A DNA stretch of 64,000 bases, taken from positions 1,007,630-1,071,629 of the forward strand of contig NZ_CP040602.1 in assembly GCF_005885815.1 (NCBI RefSeq). The letters run 5' to 3'. The notes below the pieces were generated by a model, which was not told the DNA's origin, ran no database searches, and saw nothing but the letters and a program-made list of their open reading frames with translations. Shown here piece after piece: positions 9,262-16,841 of the stretch (the stretch's first letter is position 1; every line of letters begins with the position of its first letter). This DNA comes from Thiomicrorhabdus sediminis (GTDB taxonomy: Bacteria; Pseudomonadota; Gammaproteobacteria; Thiomicrospirales; Thiomicrospiraceae). The translations under genes and the position numbers were made by a program.

Positions 9262-9693
9262 ATGAAAAAAATCGCAAGAACGGCACTGCTACCTTATTCG
9301 GCGCAACAAATGTATGACTTGGTAAACGATGTGGCCGCTTATCCGGAGTTTTTGCCGTGGTGTGGCAATGCAAAAGTCGTGAGTCAAACTTCTATGACCA
9401 TGCAGGCTCAGGTGACCATCAGTAAAGCGGGTATCAAGCAGACGTTTGAGACCAAAAACCATTTGGTTCCGGCAGAAAGAATCGAGATGCATTTGGTGGA
9501 TGGTCCTTTTAAGCATTTACGTGGCGAGTGGGTGTTTAAACCTCTGGATATTGATGCCTGTAAGGTAATGTTTGAGATTGAGTTCGAGCTTAATAGCGGT
9601 TTGTTAAATGCGGCCATTGGGCCGATATTCGAAAATATCACGACAACCTTGGTTGACTCTTTTTGCGAACGCGCCAAACAGGTGTATGCTTAA
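9262..9693 (+). CDS. ratA: RatA family (COQ10/START-fold) protein
   Basis: A 143-residue SRPBCC/START-like protein of the RatA/COQ10 family. Motifs seen are YSAQQMYDLVNDVAAYPEFLPWC near the N-terminus and the C-terminal TTLVDSFCERAKQVY helix that covers the hydrophobic cavity. In E. coli RatA was described as a ribosome-association toxin. Relatives bind ubiquinone or polyketide-like lipids, so the physiological role is debated. The rnfH gene follows after 28 bases, and divergent smpB plus downstream bamE give the classic ratA-rnfH neighbourhood. A -10-like TATAAT lies at about 9200 but no good -35 was seen. Confidence 0.93.
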   Translation: MKKIARTALLPYSAQQMYDLVNDVAAYPEFLPWCGNAKVVSQTSMTMQAQVTISKAGIKQTFETKNHLVPAERIEMHLVDGPFKHLRGEWVFKPLDIDACKVMFEIEFELNSGLLNAAIGPIFENITTTLVDSFCERAKQVYA

Positions 9694-9721
9694 TTTATTG
9701 TTATAGGACGTCGGGAGAATC

Positions 9722-10039
9722 ATGTCAGAGCAAATCAATATTGAAGTCGCTTATGCTTTAAGGGATGAACAGTATCTTTTTACTGAAAAAGTCGCGCCCG
9801 GCACTACTATTGCCGAAGCCTTGGCGCAATCACGACTGCTGCATGAATTGCCTGATTTGAATATTGATAAGGTGGGGATTTTCGGTCGCTTGGAAAAGCC
9901 GGATACGGTTTTAAGAGAGGGCGATAGAATCGAGGTGTATCGTCCTTTAAAAGCCGATCCAAAGGATCGTCGCCGCAAACAGGTGGAGCAGGAACGCCAA
10001 GCGGAAAAACAATCGAAAGAAAACGCATCTAAAAAATAA
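9722..10039 (+). CDS. rnfH: RnfH/RatB family ubiquitin-like protein
   Basis: A 105-residue protein of the RnfH family, a beta-grasp (ubiquitin-like) fold. It has the conserved INIEVAYAL start, KVGIFGRLEKPDTVLREGDRIEVYRPL in the core and a highly charged tail (DPKDRRRKQVEQER). It is co-transcribed with ratA (28-base gap). The biochemical role is not established; despite the name it is not tied to the Rnf complex here, since no rnf genes are present. Confidence 0.92.
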   Translation: MSEQINIEVAYALRDEQYLFTEKVAPGTTIAEALAQSRLLHELPDLNIDKVGIFGRLEKPDTVLREGDRIEVYRPLKADPKDRRRKQVEQERQAEKQSKENASKK

Positions 10040-10050
10040 GTCTCTCTCCT

Positions 10051-10105
10051 GTTAACAAGCTATTGAGGCTATGAATTTTTTCATCGGTCTCAATAGCTCG
10101 TTAAT
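10051..10105 (+). repeat. Nested intergenic hairpin after rnfH
   Basis: A two-tier inverted repeat. The outer arms are AGCTATTGAG (10058-10067) and CTCAATAGCT (10089-10098), extended by GTTAAC / GTTAAT at 10051 and 10100. The inner arms are ATGAA / TTCAT with a TTTT loop. It lacks a 3' U-tract on either strand, so it is not a standard intrinsic terminator. It may stabilise the ratA-rnfH mRNA end or be a dispersed palindromic element. Confidence 0.75.
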
Positions 10106-10174
10106 CTCTGTTTATCGAAGTTAAATCCAGTCAAGCTTGAATGGTTATCAGTGACTTCAGGCCAAAGCTTTGCA

Positions 10175-10531
10175 CTAATTCAAGGTAAAGCTGTGTTTTA
10201 ACTGGTAGAGCATATAAAGCACTTCTTCTTGTTCTCGTTGCGCGACCTGGTTGCGTTCTAATGCAAGCAGAACATCGTCTAAAATACTGGTGAATTCAGC
10301 CTCTTCCATGGCTAAATCCTGCTTCGTTTGAGCCAGCGTATTGTTATTGAAACAGTGCGGGCCGCCGGTAATGGTGGTAAAGAAGTTGGTGGTTTCCCTT
10401 TCAACTGTCGGGATATGTTTTGCCGAATAGCGGTGATGGGTATAAGGGTGCTGATAATGAATAGCAACAACGTCCGACGCAATTTGCCTAATCACTGCTT
10501 TGCCGCCCAATCTTTGATACAAGGTTGTCAT
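10175..10531 (-). CDS. Truncated-haemoglobin-like (group 1) protein lacking haem ligands
   Basis: 118 residues with the group 1 truncated globin frame: LYQRLGG at the N-terminus, an ITGG turn near residues 54-57 and an EF helix-type segment after residue 70. Aligned without gaps to Synechocystis GlbN (recalled sequence), the first 73 residues correspond one to one. The haem-contacting positions are changed: B10 Tyr22 is Val, E10 His46 is Glu, and the proximal F8 His70 is Lys70. It therefore probably does not bind haem in the standard way, although a His-rich segment (residues 25-35) could offer other ligands. It is a single gene, convergent with rnfH. Function unknown. Confidence 0.8.
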   Translation of the reverse strand: MTTLYQRLGGKAVIRQIASDVVAIHYQHPYTHHRYSAKHIPTVERETTNFFTTITGGPHCFNNNTLAQTKQDLAMEEAEFTSILDDVLLALERNQVAQREQEEVLYMLYQLKHSFTLN

Positions 10532-10679
10532 ATCTTTCTCCTTTATAGATTGCCAAAGTAGAAAGTGAACGGTAACGCTGAAAAAGGGATTCTCAGAGTA
10601 CCGACGATTTCATTGTAGACCTCAACCAGTTGGTTGGATATGGCAGTTTGTCAGCCGAAGGGATCGCTAAAATGCCTAC

Positions 10680-10712
10680 AAAAAACCCGCATGATGCGGG
10701 CTTTTGTTTTTT
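10680..10712 (-). terminator. Intrinsic terminator of bamE
   Basis: A CCCGC / GCGGG stem with an ATCAT loop, followed on the minus strand by TTTTTTG. It sits 20 bases past the bamE stop. The opposite strand also carries a T-rich tail, so it may act in both directions. Confidence 0.9.
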
Positions 10713-10732
10713 GATGGTTTGCAGTATTACTG

Positions 10733-11161
10733 TTAAAACCAACCTAGACCTAACCAGGATTTATCTTCTTTTAGCTCAACCTGTAAATCTTGCTGTTTCC
10801 AGTTGCTGAGAAATTTATTCTGATCAAAATTCAGCACAAGATGTTTGCGCACACGTTTTTTGTTTTTGGTTTCCGCGGTGCTGTAGTAGATGTATTCCCA
10901 GTGTAACGGATTGAACGGGTTGCTCCCCATTGGGGGCCCGAGTAGTTCTCTAACTTGTCCTTGGGTCAAGCCTACTTGCAATAAGTTGACCGATTCCGGA
11001 GTCATGATATTGCCTTGCACGGTTGGCGCTTTATAAGGTTCAAGGTAAGAACATGCGCTTAGGCTGGCTAGTCCAGCAGTGACAAATGCACCAATAAATA
11101 GAGTGCGCAAGGTGGTTTTGCATTTAGCGGTAAAACGAGTCAATTGCGTGAATTTCGCCAT
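10733..11161 (-). CDS. bamE: Outer membrane assembly lipoprotein BamE
   Basis: A 142-residue lipoprotein of the SmpA/OmlA/BamE family, an accessory subunit of the beta-barrel assembly machine. A long N-terminal region leads to a lipobox (LSAC, Cys37). The BamE core then shows the QGNIMTPESVNLLQVGLTQ region, VRELLGPP and NPLHWEYIYY. The extended N-region before the lipobox suggests that the real start could be further in, but no better start with a ribosome binding site is obvious. It is divergent from fur, a conserved pairing in Gammaproteobacteria. Confidence 0.95.
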   Translation of the reverse strand: MAKFTQLTRFTAKCKTTLRTLFIGAFVTAGLASLSACSYLEPYKAPTVQGNIMTPESVNLLQVGLTQGQVRELLGPPMGSNPFNPLHWEYIYYSTAETKNKKRVRKHLVLNFDQNKFLSNWKQQDLQVELKEDKSWLGLGWF

Positions 11162-11418
11162 GGGTTCCTCAAGTTAACAAGCTCTTTTAGCGAGCTAGTG
11201 TAATATGTCTAGGAAATTTTGTGTAGTGATAAACGAATCTAAATTCTCGTTATCAGTGTTTTAAGGTATTATACACACTAAAATTCGTATAATGAGATTG
11301 GCTGAAGGGCTGATGGATTCCATTAAAGTGTCCATTCCCCGGTCATTTCTGGCAAGAATAAAATAATTAACGATAGAGCTTGTTTCAAGCGGCATAAATT
11401 AGGGCGTTAGAGGAATTT

Positions 11419-11829
11419 ATGAGCGGAGAAGAGTTAAAGAAAGTCGGCCTTAAGGTCACTTTGCCAAGACTGAAGATCTTAGAGATTTTGGAAACTCAGG
11501 GAGAAGATCACCATCTGAGTGCTGAAGATGTGTATAAGATTCTGCTTGACCAGGGAGAAGAGGTCGGCTTGGCAACAGTTTATCGAGTTTTAACTCAGTT
11601 TGAACAAGCTGGCATTGTGCGCCGCTTAAACTTTGAAAACAATATCTCGATTTTCGAATTGGATACCGGTGATAACCACGATCATTTGGTATGTTTGAAA
11701 ACCAGTCGAGTTAAAGAGTTTGTTGATCCGGTGATTGAAGAACGAATCAAAGAGATCGCTAAAGAAAACGGCTATGAGCTTTCAGGTCACAGTCTGGTGA
11801 TTTACGGAACCTTTAACGGCGAACAATAA
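11419..11829 (+). CDS. fur: Ferric uptake regulator Fur
   Basis: A 136-residue iron-responsive repressor. It has the N-terminal winged helix (KVTLPRLKILEIL, GLATVYRVLTQFEQAGIVRR) and the dimerisation domain with the HDHLVC metal site. The second cysteine of the E. coli CxxC structural zinc site is replaced (CLKT), as also occurs in Pseudomonas Fur, and the C-terminal His/Cys-rich tail is absent, so it follows the Pseudomonas-type layout. It controls iron uptake and oxidative-stress genes by binding Fe(II). It is divergent from bamE and ends at a strong terminator shared with recN. Confidence 0.97.
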   Translation: MSGEELKKVGLKVTLPRLKILEILETQGEDHHLSAEDVYKILLDQGEEVGLATVYRVLTQFEQAGIVRRLNFENNISIFELDTGDNHDHLVCLKTSRVKEFVDPVIEERIKEIAKENGYELSGHSLVIYGTFNGEQ

Positions 11830-11855
11830 CATACCGTTGTAAAAGACGATTAATA

Positions 11856-11899
11856 AGCCGGCAGAACTTACAGTTTGCGTCAAGTTCTGCCGGCTTTTT
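11856..11899. terminator. Bidirectional terminator between fur and recN
   Basis: A perfect 14-bp stem (AGCCGGCAGAACTT / AAGTTCTGCCGGCT) with a 12-nt loop and a TTTTT tail on the plus strand. It lies between two convergent genes. The minus-strand tail is weaker (TTATTAA). Confidence 0.93.
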
Positions 11900-11930
11900 G
11901 CTTTCTGGATTTTTCTTTGCAGTTGTTGGT

Positions 11931-13601
11931 TTAAGCCACTTTGCCCTGGGCGACTTCAAGCATCTCTTTGGCATGGTTAAGGGTTTGTTCGGTGACTTTC
12001 AATCCACCGAGCATGCGCGCCAACTCCTCAATGCGGTGGCTGTTACTTAGTTGCGTGACCTGAGTTGTCGTCGAATCGTTTTGTGTCTGTTTTTCAATAA
12101 ACAGGTGTTGATGCCCATGAGAAGCGACTTGCGCCAAGTGGGTGATCGATAATACCTGTTTGTGTTCGCCTAAGTTCTGCATTTTTTGCCCGACCACTTC
12201 GGCAATACCGCCACCGATGCCGACATCAACCTCATCGAAAATCAAAGTCGGCAGGCTGGCGACTTCGGCGGTGGCGACTTGAATAGCCAGACTGATTCGT
12301 GATAATTCGCCACCCGAGGCGACTTTGGCAAGCGGTTGCAATGGCTGACCTTTGTTAGCGGTGACCATAAACACGGCTTTATCAATTCCCAGTGCGGTCG
12401 CTTGTTCAGTGTTGTGCAATTCTATGGCAAATTGACCATTCGGCATACCTAGATTCTGCATGCCTTCGGTCACCAAATGAGCTAATTTTTTTGCCGCCTT
12501 AAGGCGTGAATCGCTTAGTTTTTTAGCCTCTTTTTGAAAGGCTTGCCAGGCATTGTTCAAGTCGATTTGCAGGCTTTCCAGAGAATCACTCGAGTGTTGT
12601 AATTGCGCTAGGTCATCATTGATCTGTTGATGCTTTTTCACCAGTTGGTCGGCATCCAAGTTGTATTTTTTGGCTAAGGCAAACAAGGATGAAAGTCGTT
12701 CTTCAACCGATTCAAGCTGCTGTGGGTCGAGTTCGATATGTTCGGCTTGGTGTTGGATTTCAGTGGCGGCTTCCTGCACTTCAATCAAGCTGCTATGGAG
12801 TTGCGCCAGTACCGATTCCAGTTTTGGGCTGAAATGGATAATGCTTTCCAAGCTGTGAATGGCTTGGTTGAGTTGATCGATGGAACCGTTTTCCCCTTCA
12901 ATCGCATCGTAGGCCTGTTGGCAGGCAAGTTTGATTTCGCTGGCGTGAGACAGTTGTGATTGTTCCTCTGAAAGCTGTTCAAACTCTTCAGCCTGTGGAT
13001 TGACCTGTTCAAATTCGTTTTGCTGGAAACTTAAAAGTTCCAATTTGCTCTGGTAATCGGCTTGGGCTTCTTCCAGAGTTTGCAGCTCTTTTTTAATGGC
13101 TTGCCAAGCTTGATAGCTTTGTCGGGTATTGGCCAATAAATCGTTGTGATTGGCATAAGCATCAAGCAGTTCCAGTTGATTGTTTGCCGTTAATAATCGC
13201 TGGTGTTCGTGTTGACCGTGAATGTCGATAAGAAAGCTGCCTAACGTTTTCAGCTGATTGGCGGCAACCGGGTAACCATTGATATAGGCTTTTGAGCGAC
13301 CTTCGGCGGTAACGGTACGGCGCAGATAACAGCTATCGTCATCTTCAAGATCATGCTCTTGCAGCCAAGCTTTAACCTGAGCCAATTGCTTCACATTGAA
13401 CTGCGCGGTGACATCGGCTTTAGGTGTGTTGTGACGAACCAGGGAGGTGTCTGCACGCTCACCTAAAGCGAGTCCTAAAGCATCCAATAAAATCGATTTA
13501 CCGGCACCGGTTTCACCGGTAAGAGTGGTGAAACCGCTTTCAAAGGACAGGTTTAATTTTTCGATGAGCGCGAGGTTTTGAATCGTCAGTTCTTGCAACA
13601 T
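11931..13601 (-). CDS. recN: DNA repair protein RecN
   Basis: A 556-residue SMC-like ATPase for recombinational repair of double-strand breaks. It shows Walker A GETGAGKS (about residues 29-36), a long coiled-coil middle rich in Gln/Glu/Leu, the signature ASGGELSR and Walker B LIFDEVDVGIGG, then HLAQVASHG. The length matches E. coli RecN (553). It is transcribed after nadK on the same strand with a 60-base gap, the standard gammaproteobacterial order. No LexA box was confirmed upstream. Confidence 0.97.
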   Translation of the reverse strand: MLQELTIQNLALIEKLNLSFESGFTTLTGETGAGKSILLDALGLALGERADTSLVRHNTPKADVTAQFNVKQLAQVKAWLQEHDLEDDDSCYLRRTVTAEGRSKAYINGYPVAANQLKTLGSFLIDIHGQHEHQRLLTANNQLELLDAYANHNDLLANTRQSYQAWQAIKKELQTLEEAQADYQSKLELLSFQQNEFEQVNPQAEEFEQLSEEQSQLSHASEIKLACQQAYDAIEGENGSIDQLNQAIHSLESIIHFSPKLESVLAQLHSSLIEVQEAATEIQHQAEHIELDPQQLESVEERLSSLFALAKKYNLDADQLVKKHQQINDDLAQLQHSSDSLESLQIDLNNAWQAFQKEAKKLSDSRLKAAKKLAHLVTEGMQNLGMPNGQFAIELHNTEQATALGIDKAVFMVTANKGQPLQPLAKVASGGELSRISLAIQVATAEVASLPTLIFDEVDVGIGGGIAEVVGQKMQNLGEHKQVLSITHLAQVASHGHQHLFIEKQTQNDSTTTQVTQLSNSHRIEELARMLGGLKVTEQTLNHAKEMLEVAQGKVA

Positions 13602-13661
13602 ATTTGAATACGCTTTGTTAAATTTCTCAATTCAGTGGTCTTTAATGGCCTCAAGTAGTCC

Positions 13662-14540
13662 TTAAGACAGTTTGTCGCCCCAGTGTAGCTTGGCTCGAAG
13701 CAGTTCAAAATGATCATGGCCTTTAGGGTGCAGCATTTTGACCATCTTTTTGTGACGCTTGACGGTGGTGCTGTATCCGAGGCTGATTTGGAACGACAAC
13801 TGACCGTCACAGATCACTTGGGCTTTACCGGCACAGTTTTCATGTGGTCGAACTTCCACCACACTGTTTCCCGGGACCACATAAGGGCGTGTGCTCATGG
13901 TATGAGGGTTGATCGAAACCAGACTCATAACATCGAGACGCGGGTCCAAAATAGGACCGCCGGCGGAAAGCGCATAGGCGGTCGAACCGGTAGGGGTGTT
14001 GATAATCATCCCGTCTGAACGCTGGCTATTAAGAAAACGCCCGTCGACAAAGGTTTCAAATTCGATCATGCGTGGCGAATCGGTTTTATGGATCACCACA
14101 TCATTAAAGGCGAATTCATTGAATAGTTCATTCTCGTCTTTACTGATTTTTACATGAATCAAATTACGTTCTTCGCACTCGTAATTGCCGGCTAATATAT
14201 CGTCCAGCGTGGTCAGCATCTCTTTCGGTGAGATGTCGGCAAGAAAACCGAGACGCCCCAGGTTGATCCCTAAAATGGGTGTTTCGGAATCAACAATGGA
14301 GCGAGCCACATCCAAAAAGGTACCGTCACCGCCGACAACAACAGCCAGATCGATCTGTTGTGCCAATTGCTGACGTTCGATGACTTCAACGCCATAGCGC
14401 TCAACCGGAAAATCATGACAGGAAGCATCGTCCAACATAACCGTTTTATTGCTGGAGATAAGGTGTTGCAATAATTTGTCGATACTTTCCCAGGACTCGA
14501 TGCCGGAGTATTTTCCAAAAATGCCGATGCGTGTAAACAT
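13662..14540 (-). CDS. nadK: NAD kinase
   Basis: 292 residues from ATG 14540. It phosphorylates NAD to NADP with ATP. It contains the GGDGT motif (VVVGGDGTFLDVAR), NLGRLGFL and the substrate motif NTPTGSTAYALSAGGP. A TTG at 14576 would extend the N-terminus by 12 residues (TQRRTQNTGRS), but it has no Shine-Dalgarno and the extension is not typical of the family, so MFTRIGIFGKY is preferred. It is followed by recN. Confidence 0.96.
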   Translation of the reverse strand: MFTRIGIFGKYSGIESWESIDKLLQHLISSNKTVMLDDASCHDFPVERYGVEVIERQQLAQQIDLAVVVGGDGTFLDVARSIVDSETPILGINLGRLGFLADISPKEMLTTLDDILAGNYECEERNLIHVKISKDENELFNEFAFNDVVIHKTDSPRMIEFETFVDGRFLNSQRSDGMIINTPTGSTAYALSAGGPILDPRLDVMSLVSINPHTMSTRPYVVPGNSVVEVRPHENCAGKAQVICDGQLSFQISLGYSTTVKRHKKMVKMLHPKGHDHFELLRAKLHWGDKLS

Positions 14541-14714
14541 AGATCTGCCTGTATTCTGGGTGCGCCGTTGCGTCAAAAATAAGTGGTTAAATTTAACCCA
14601 TTAGTTTGCTTAATAACTCGATTTTACGCAACCATTATTTCGCTGTCAGCTTAATTGACAAATAATTTTCAGTCACAAATTTGTAACCAGTCATAGGATT
14701 GTCGAATTTAGCGC

Positions 14715-14744
14715 TTGAATAAGCCGCTAAAGCCTATCTATAAT
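14715..14744 (+). promoter_or_regulatory. Sigma70 promoter of hrcA
   Basis: TTGAAT (14715-14720), an 18-nt spacer and a consensus TATAAT (14739-14744). The operator described next starts at the following base, so repressor binding would occlude the start site. Confidence 0.8.
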
Positions 14745-14771
14745 TTAGCACTCTAATTGTAAGAGTGCTGA
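14745..14771 (+). promoter_or_regulatory. CIRCE operator (HrcA binding site)
   Basis: TTAGCACTC - 9 nt (taattgtaa) - GAGTGCTGA. This is the classic CIRCE inverted repeat with a single mismatch in the last arm (GAGTGCTAA expected). It overlaps the start region of the promoter and lies 113 bases before hrcA, indicating autoregulation by HrcA. Confidence 0.95.
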
Positions 14772-14884
14772 TTTAGACTTGAAATGAATTGAATCGGCAC
14801 TATGTATTTTCCATGACATATTGAATTGAATGGCAGTCAAATCAGGCTGTCATTCGCAAACCACCCACAAGCCAGAGTGTTGCT

Positions 14885-15910
14885 ATGTTAAATGACCGTT
14901 CACAGTTGTTGTTTAAAAACTTAATGGGGTTATACCTTAATGACGGTAAACCGGTTGGTTCGAGCACCTTGGCAAAACTGCCGGAAATTGGCTTGAGCTC
15001 GGCCACGGTGCGCAATGTCATGGCCGATTTGGAACGTATGGGGTTGATTCATTCGCCGCACACTTCGGCGGGGCGAGTACCGACAGACCAGGGATATCGC
15101 CTGTTTCTCGATTCGATTCTTACCTACAAGCCTTTGTCTAATCAGCGTGTCGAGAGTATTCGCAGTGAGCTGACATTGGGGTTGAATCAGGATGAACTGC
15201 TGGAAAACGCCTCCAAAGTGTTATCGGATTTGACCGGTTTGACCAGTTTGGTCTTGATGCCCAATAAGGAGCGTGAAGTATTACGCCATATCGATTTTAT
15301 TGCCCTGAGCGACAAGCGTGTCTTGGTGGTATTGGTTTTTAATGATCAGGATGTACAGAACCGAATTATTGAACTGGATGGTGGTTTGTCGATTGATGAG
15401 TTGCAAAAAACCGCCAATTTCTTAAATGAGAATTGCCTGGGCAAAACCTTGTCCGAGGCCAAAGGCATGCTGGTATCGCGCATGGATAAGATTCGCGCCA
15501 CTGCGAATGAGTTTATGTCATCGATTGTTGAGGCCACCGATTTTATCCTCACAGAGCAGCTGGAGAAGAAAGTGCCGTTTCTGGTGTCGGGAAAAACCAA
15601 TTTATTGAATTACAAGGAACTTGCCGACTCGGAAAAGCTCAAAGCTTTGTTTAATGCTTTTGACCAGCATAATGAAGTGGTCAATTTGCTTGATAAAAGT
15701 ATGCAAGCGCAAGGTGTTCAGGTATTTGTCGGTGGCGAGTGTGGTAATCCGATTTATCAGGATTGCAGTATTGTGACCACGCCTTATATTTCCGATGGTG
15801 AGATTCTGGGCGTTCTGGGTGTGGTCGGGCCAAGCCGAATGAATTATGAAAAAGTGGTGCCAAATGTTGATGTGACGGCGAAAATTTTAGGTTCGCTCTT
15901 GAAAAAATAG
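14885..15910 (+). CDS. hrcA: Heat-inducible transcription repressor HrcA
   Basis: A 341-residue repressor of CIRCE-controlled chaperone genes. The N-terminal winged helix contains LYLNDGKPVGSSTLAK and LSSATVRNVMADLERMGLIHSPHTSAGRVPTDQGYR, followed by the central dimerisation and GAF-like domains. HrcA normally needs GroEL to fold and so senses chaperone load. It lies before grpE-dnaK-dnaJ. The only CIRCE visible in the window is upstream of hrcA itself; groESL, the other usual target, is not in this window. Confidence 0.96.
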   Translation: MLNDRSQLLFKNLMGLYLNDGKPVGSSTLAKLPEIGLSSATVRNVMADLERMGLIHSPHTSAGRVPTDQGYRLFLDSILTYKPLSNQRVESIRSELTLGLNQDELLENASKVLSDLTGLTSLVLMPNKEREVLRHIDFIALSDKRVLVVLVFNDQDVQNRIIELDGGLSIDELQKTANFLNENCLGKTLSEAKGMLVSRMDKIRATANEFMSSIVEATDFILTEQLEKKVPFLVSGKTNLLNYKELADSEKLKALFNAFDQHNEVVNLLDKSMQAQGVQVFVGGECGNPIYQDCSIVTTPYISDGEILGVLGVVGPSRMNYEKVVPNVDVTAKILGSLLKK

Positions 15911-16046
15911 TCAATCATCACCACTAAAATCAGCATTAGAAGTATTACATCGGCTGAAATTTTGAGTCAGCCATTAACCGTTTTTAATTTAAGTGTGGCG
16001 GATTTATTGTAAATTCCGTCAGGAAGTAAACAGATAGGGAAACCTT

Positions 16047-16607
16047 ATGAGTGAAGCAAAAAATCAAGAAACCGTAAACAATGAAAACGAAGCGGTGGTA
16101 CAACCGGAAGAAGAGACGCTGGAGCAAGCTCAAGAAGCGGTAGAACATGATGTAGAAGCGTTGTTGGAAGAAGCGCGTGCTGAAGCGGAAAAGCATAAGG
16201 ATATGGCGTTGCGTGTGCAGGCGGATATGGAAAACTTGCGTCGCCGTACCCGTATGGATGTGGAAAGCGCACATAAATTTGCATTGGAAAAATTCGTCAA
16301 TGCTTTGATTCCTGCATTGGATTCAATGGAGATGGGGATTGATGCGGCGAATAAGGAAGATGCCAGTATCGATAGTATCCGCGAAGGTTTGGATATGACT
16401 TTCAAGCAGCTATTGGATGTTTTAGGGGAATTCAATGTCGAGCGCGTCAACCCGACCGGTGAAAAGTTTGATCCGCAATTGCATGAAGCCATGACAATGG
16501 TGCCATCACCGGACCACGAATCGAATACGGTCATTGAAACCTTCCAAAAAGGTTATACCTTGAATGAACGTCTGGTTCGCGCCGCTCGCGTGGTAGTGGC
16601 TCAGTAA
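16047..16607 (+). CDS. grpE: Nucleotide exchange factor GrpE
   Basis: A 186-residue DnaK co-chaperone that speeds ADP release. An acidic, Gln/Glu-rich N-terminus leads to a long coiled-coil helix (RADMENLRRRTRMD-like) and the C-terminal beta-domain (GEKFDPQLHEAMTMVPSPDHESNTV). It follows hrcA with a 136-base gap. There is no CIRCE in that gap and no strong sigma32 box was seen, so it may be transcribed partly from the hrcA promoter. Confidence 0.97.
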   Translation: MSEAKNQETVNNENEAVVQPEEETLEQAQEAVEHDVEALLEEARAEAEKHKDMALRVQADMENLRRRTRMDVESAHKFALEKFVNALIPALDSMEMGIDAANKEDASIDSIREGLDMTFKQLLDVLGEFNVERVNPTGEKFDPQLHEAMTMVPSPDHESNTVIETFQKGYTLNERLVRAARVVVAQ

Positions 16608-16678
16608 GTTGATTGGGCTGTTGTTTGTCGATTAAAAGCGTTGCCAAGCAAAAAAATCCAAAAAAAATGTGGATTTTA

Positions 16679-16705
16679 CTTGAAAGACAAAATAGCACCC
16701 TTATA
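16679..16705 (+). promoter_or_regulatory. Sigma32-like heat-shock promoter of dnaK
   Basis: CTTGAAA (16679-16685), a 12-nt spacer and CCCTTATA (16698-16705), close to the RpoH consensus CTTGAAA / CCCCATNT. It lies about 137 bases before dnaK. Confidence 0.75.
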
Positions 16706-16841
16706 AAGAATTCAACTTATAAGAAACAGCATTTAAATAATTAAGAATTTAATCAATTTTAAAACGACTTTGACAGCATTGTATGTCAGCATCACAAACG
16801 CTTGTTTGAAAGTCCGTTAGCAATTTTGGAGAACTAGACAA

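Noticed and set aside
11419-11829. Loss of the second Cys of the Fur zinc site (CLKT instead of CxxC) as an unusual Fur
   Set aside because: The same change occurs in Pseudomonas Fur and others, so it is a known variant rather than a finding.
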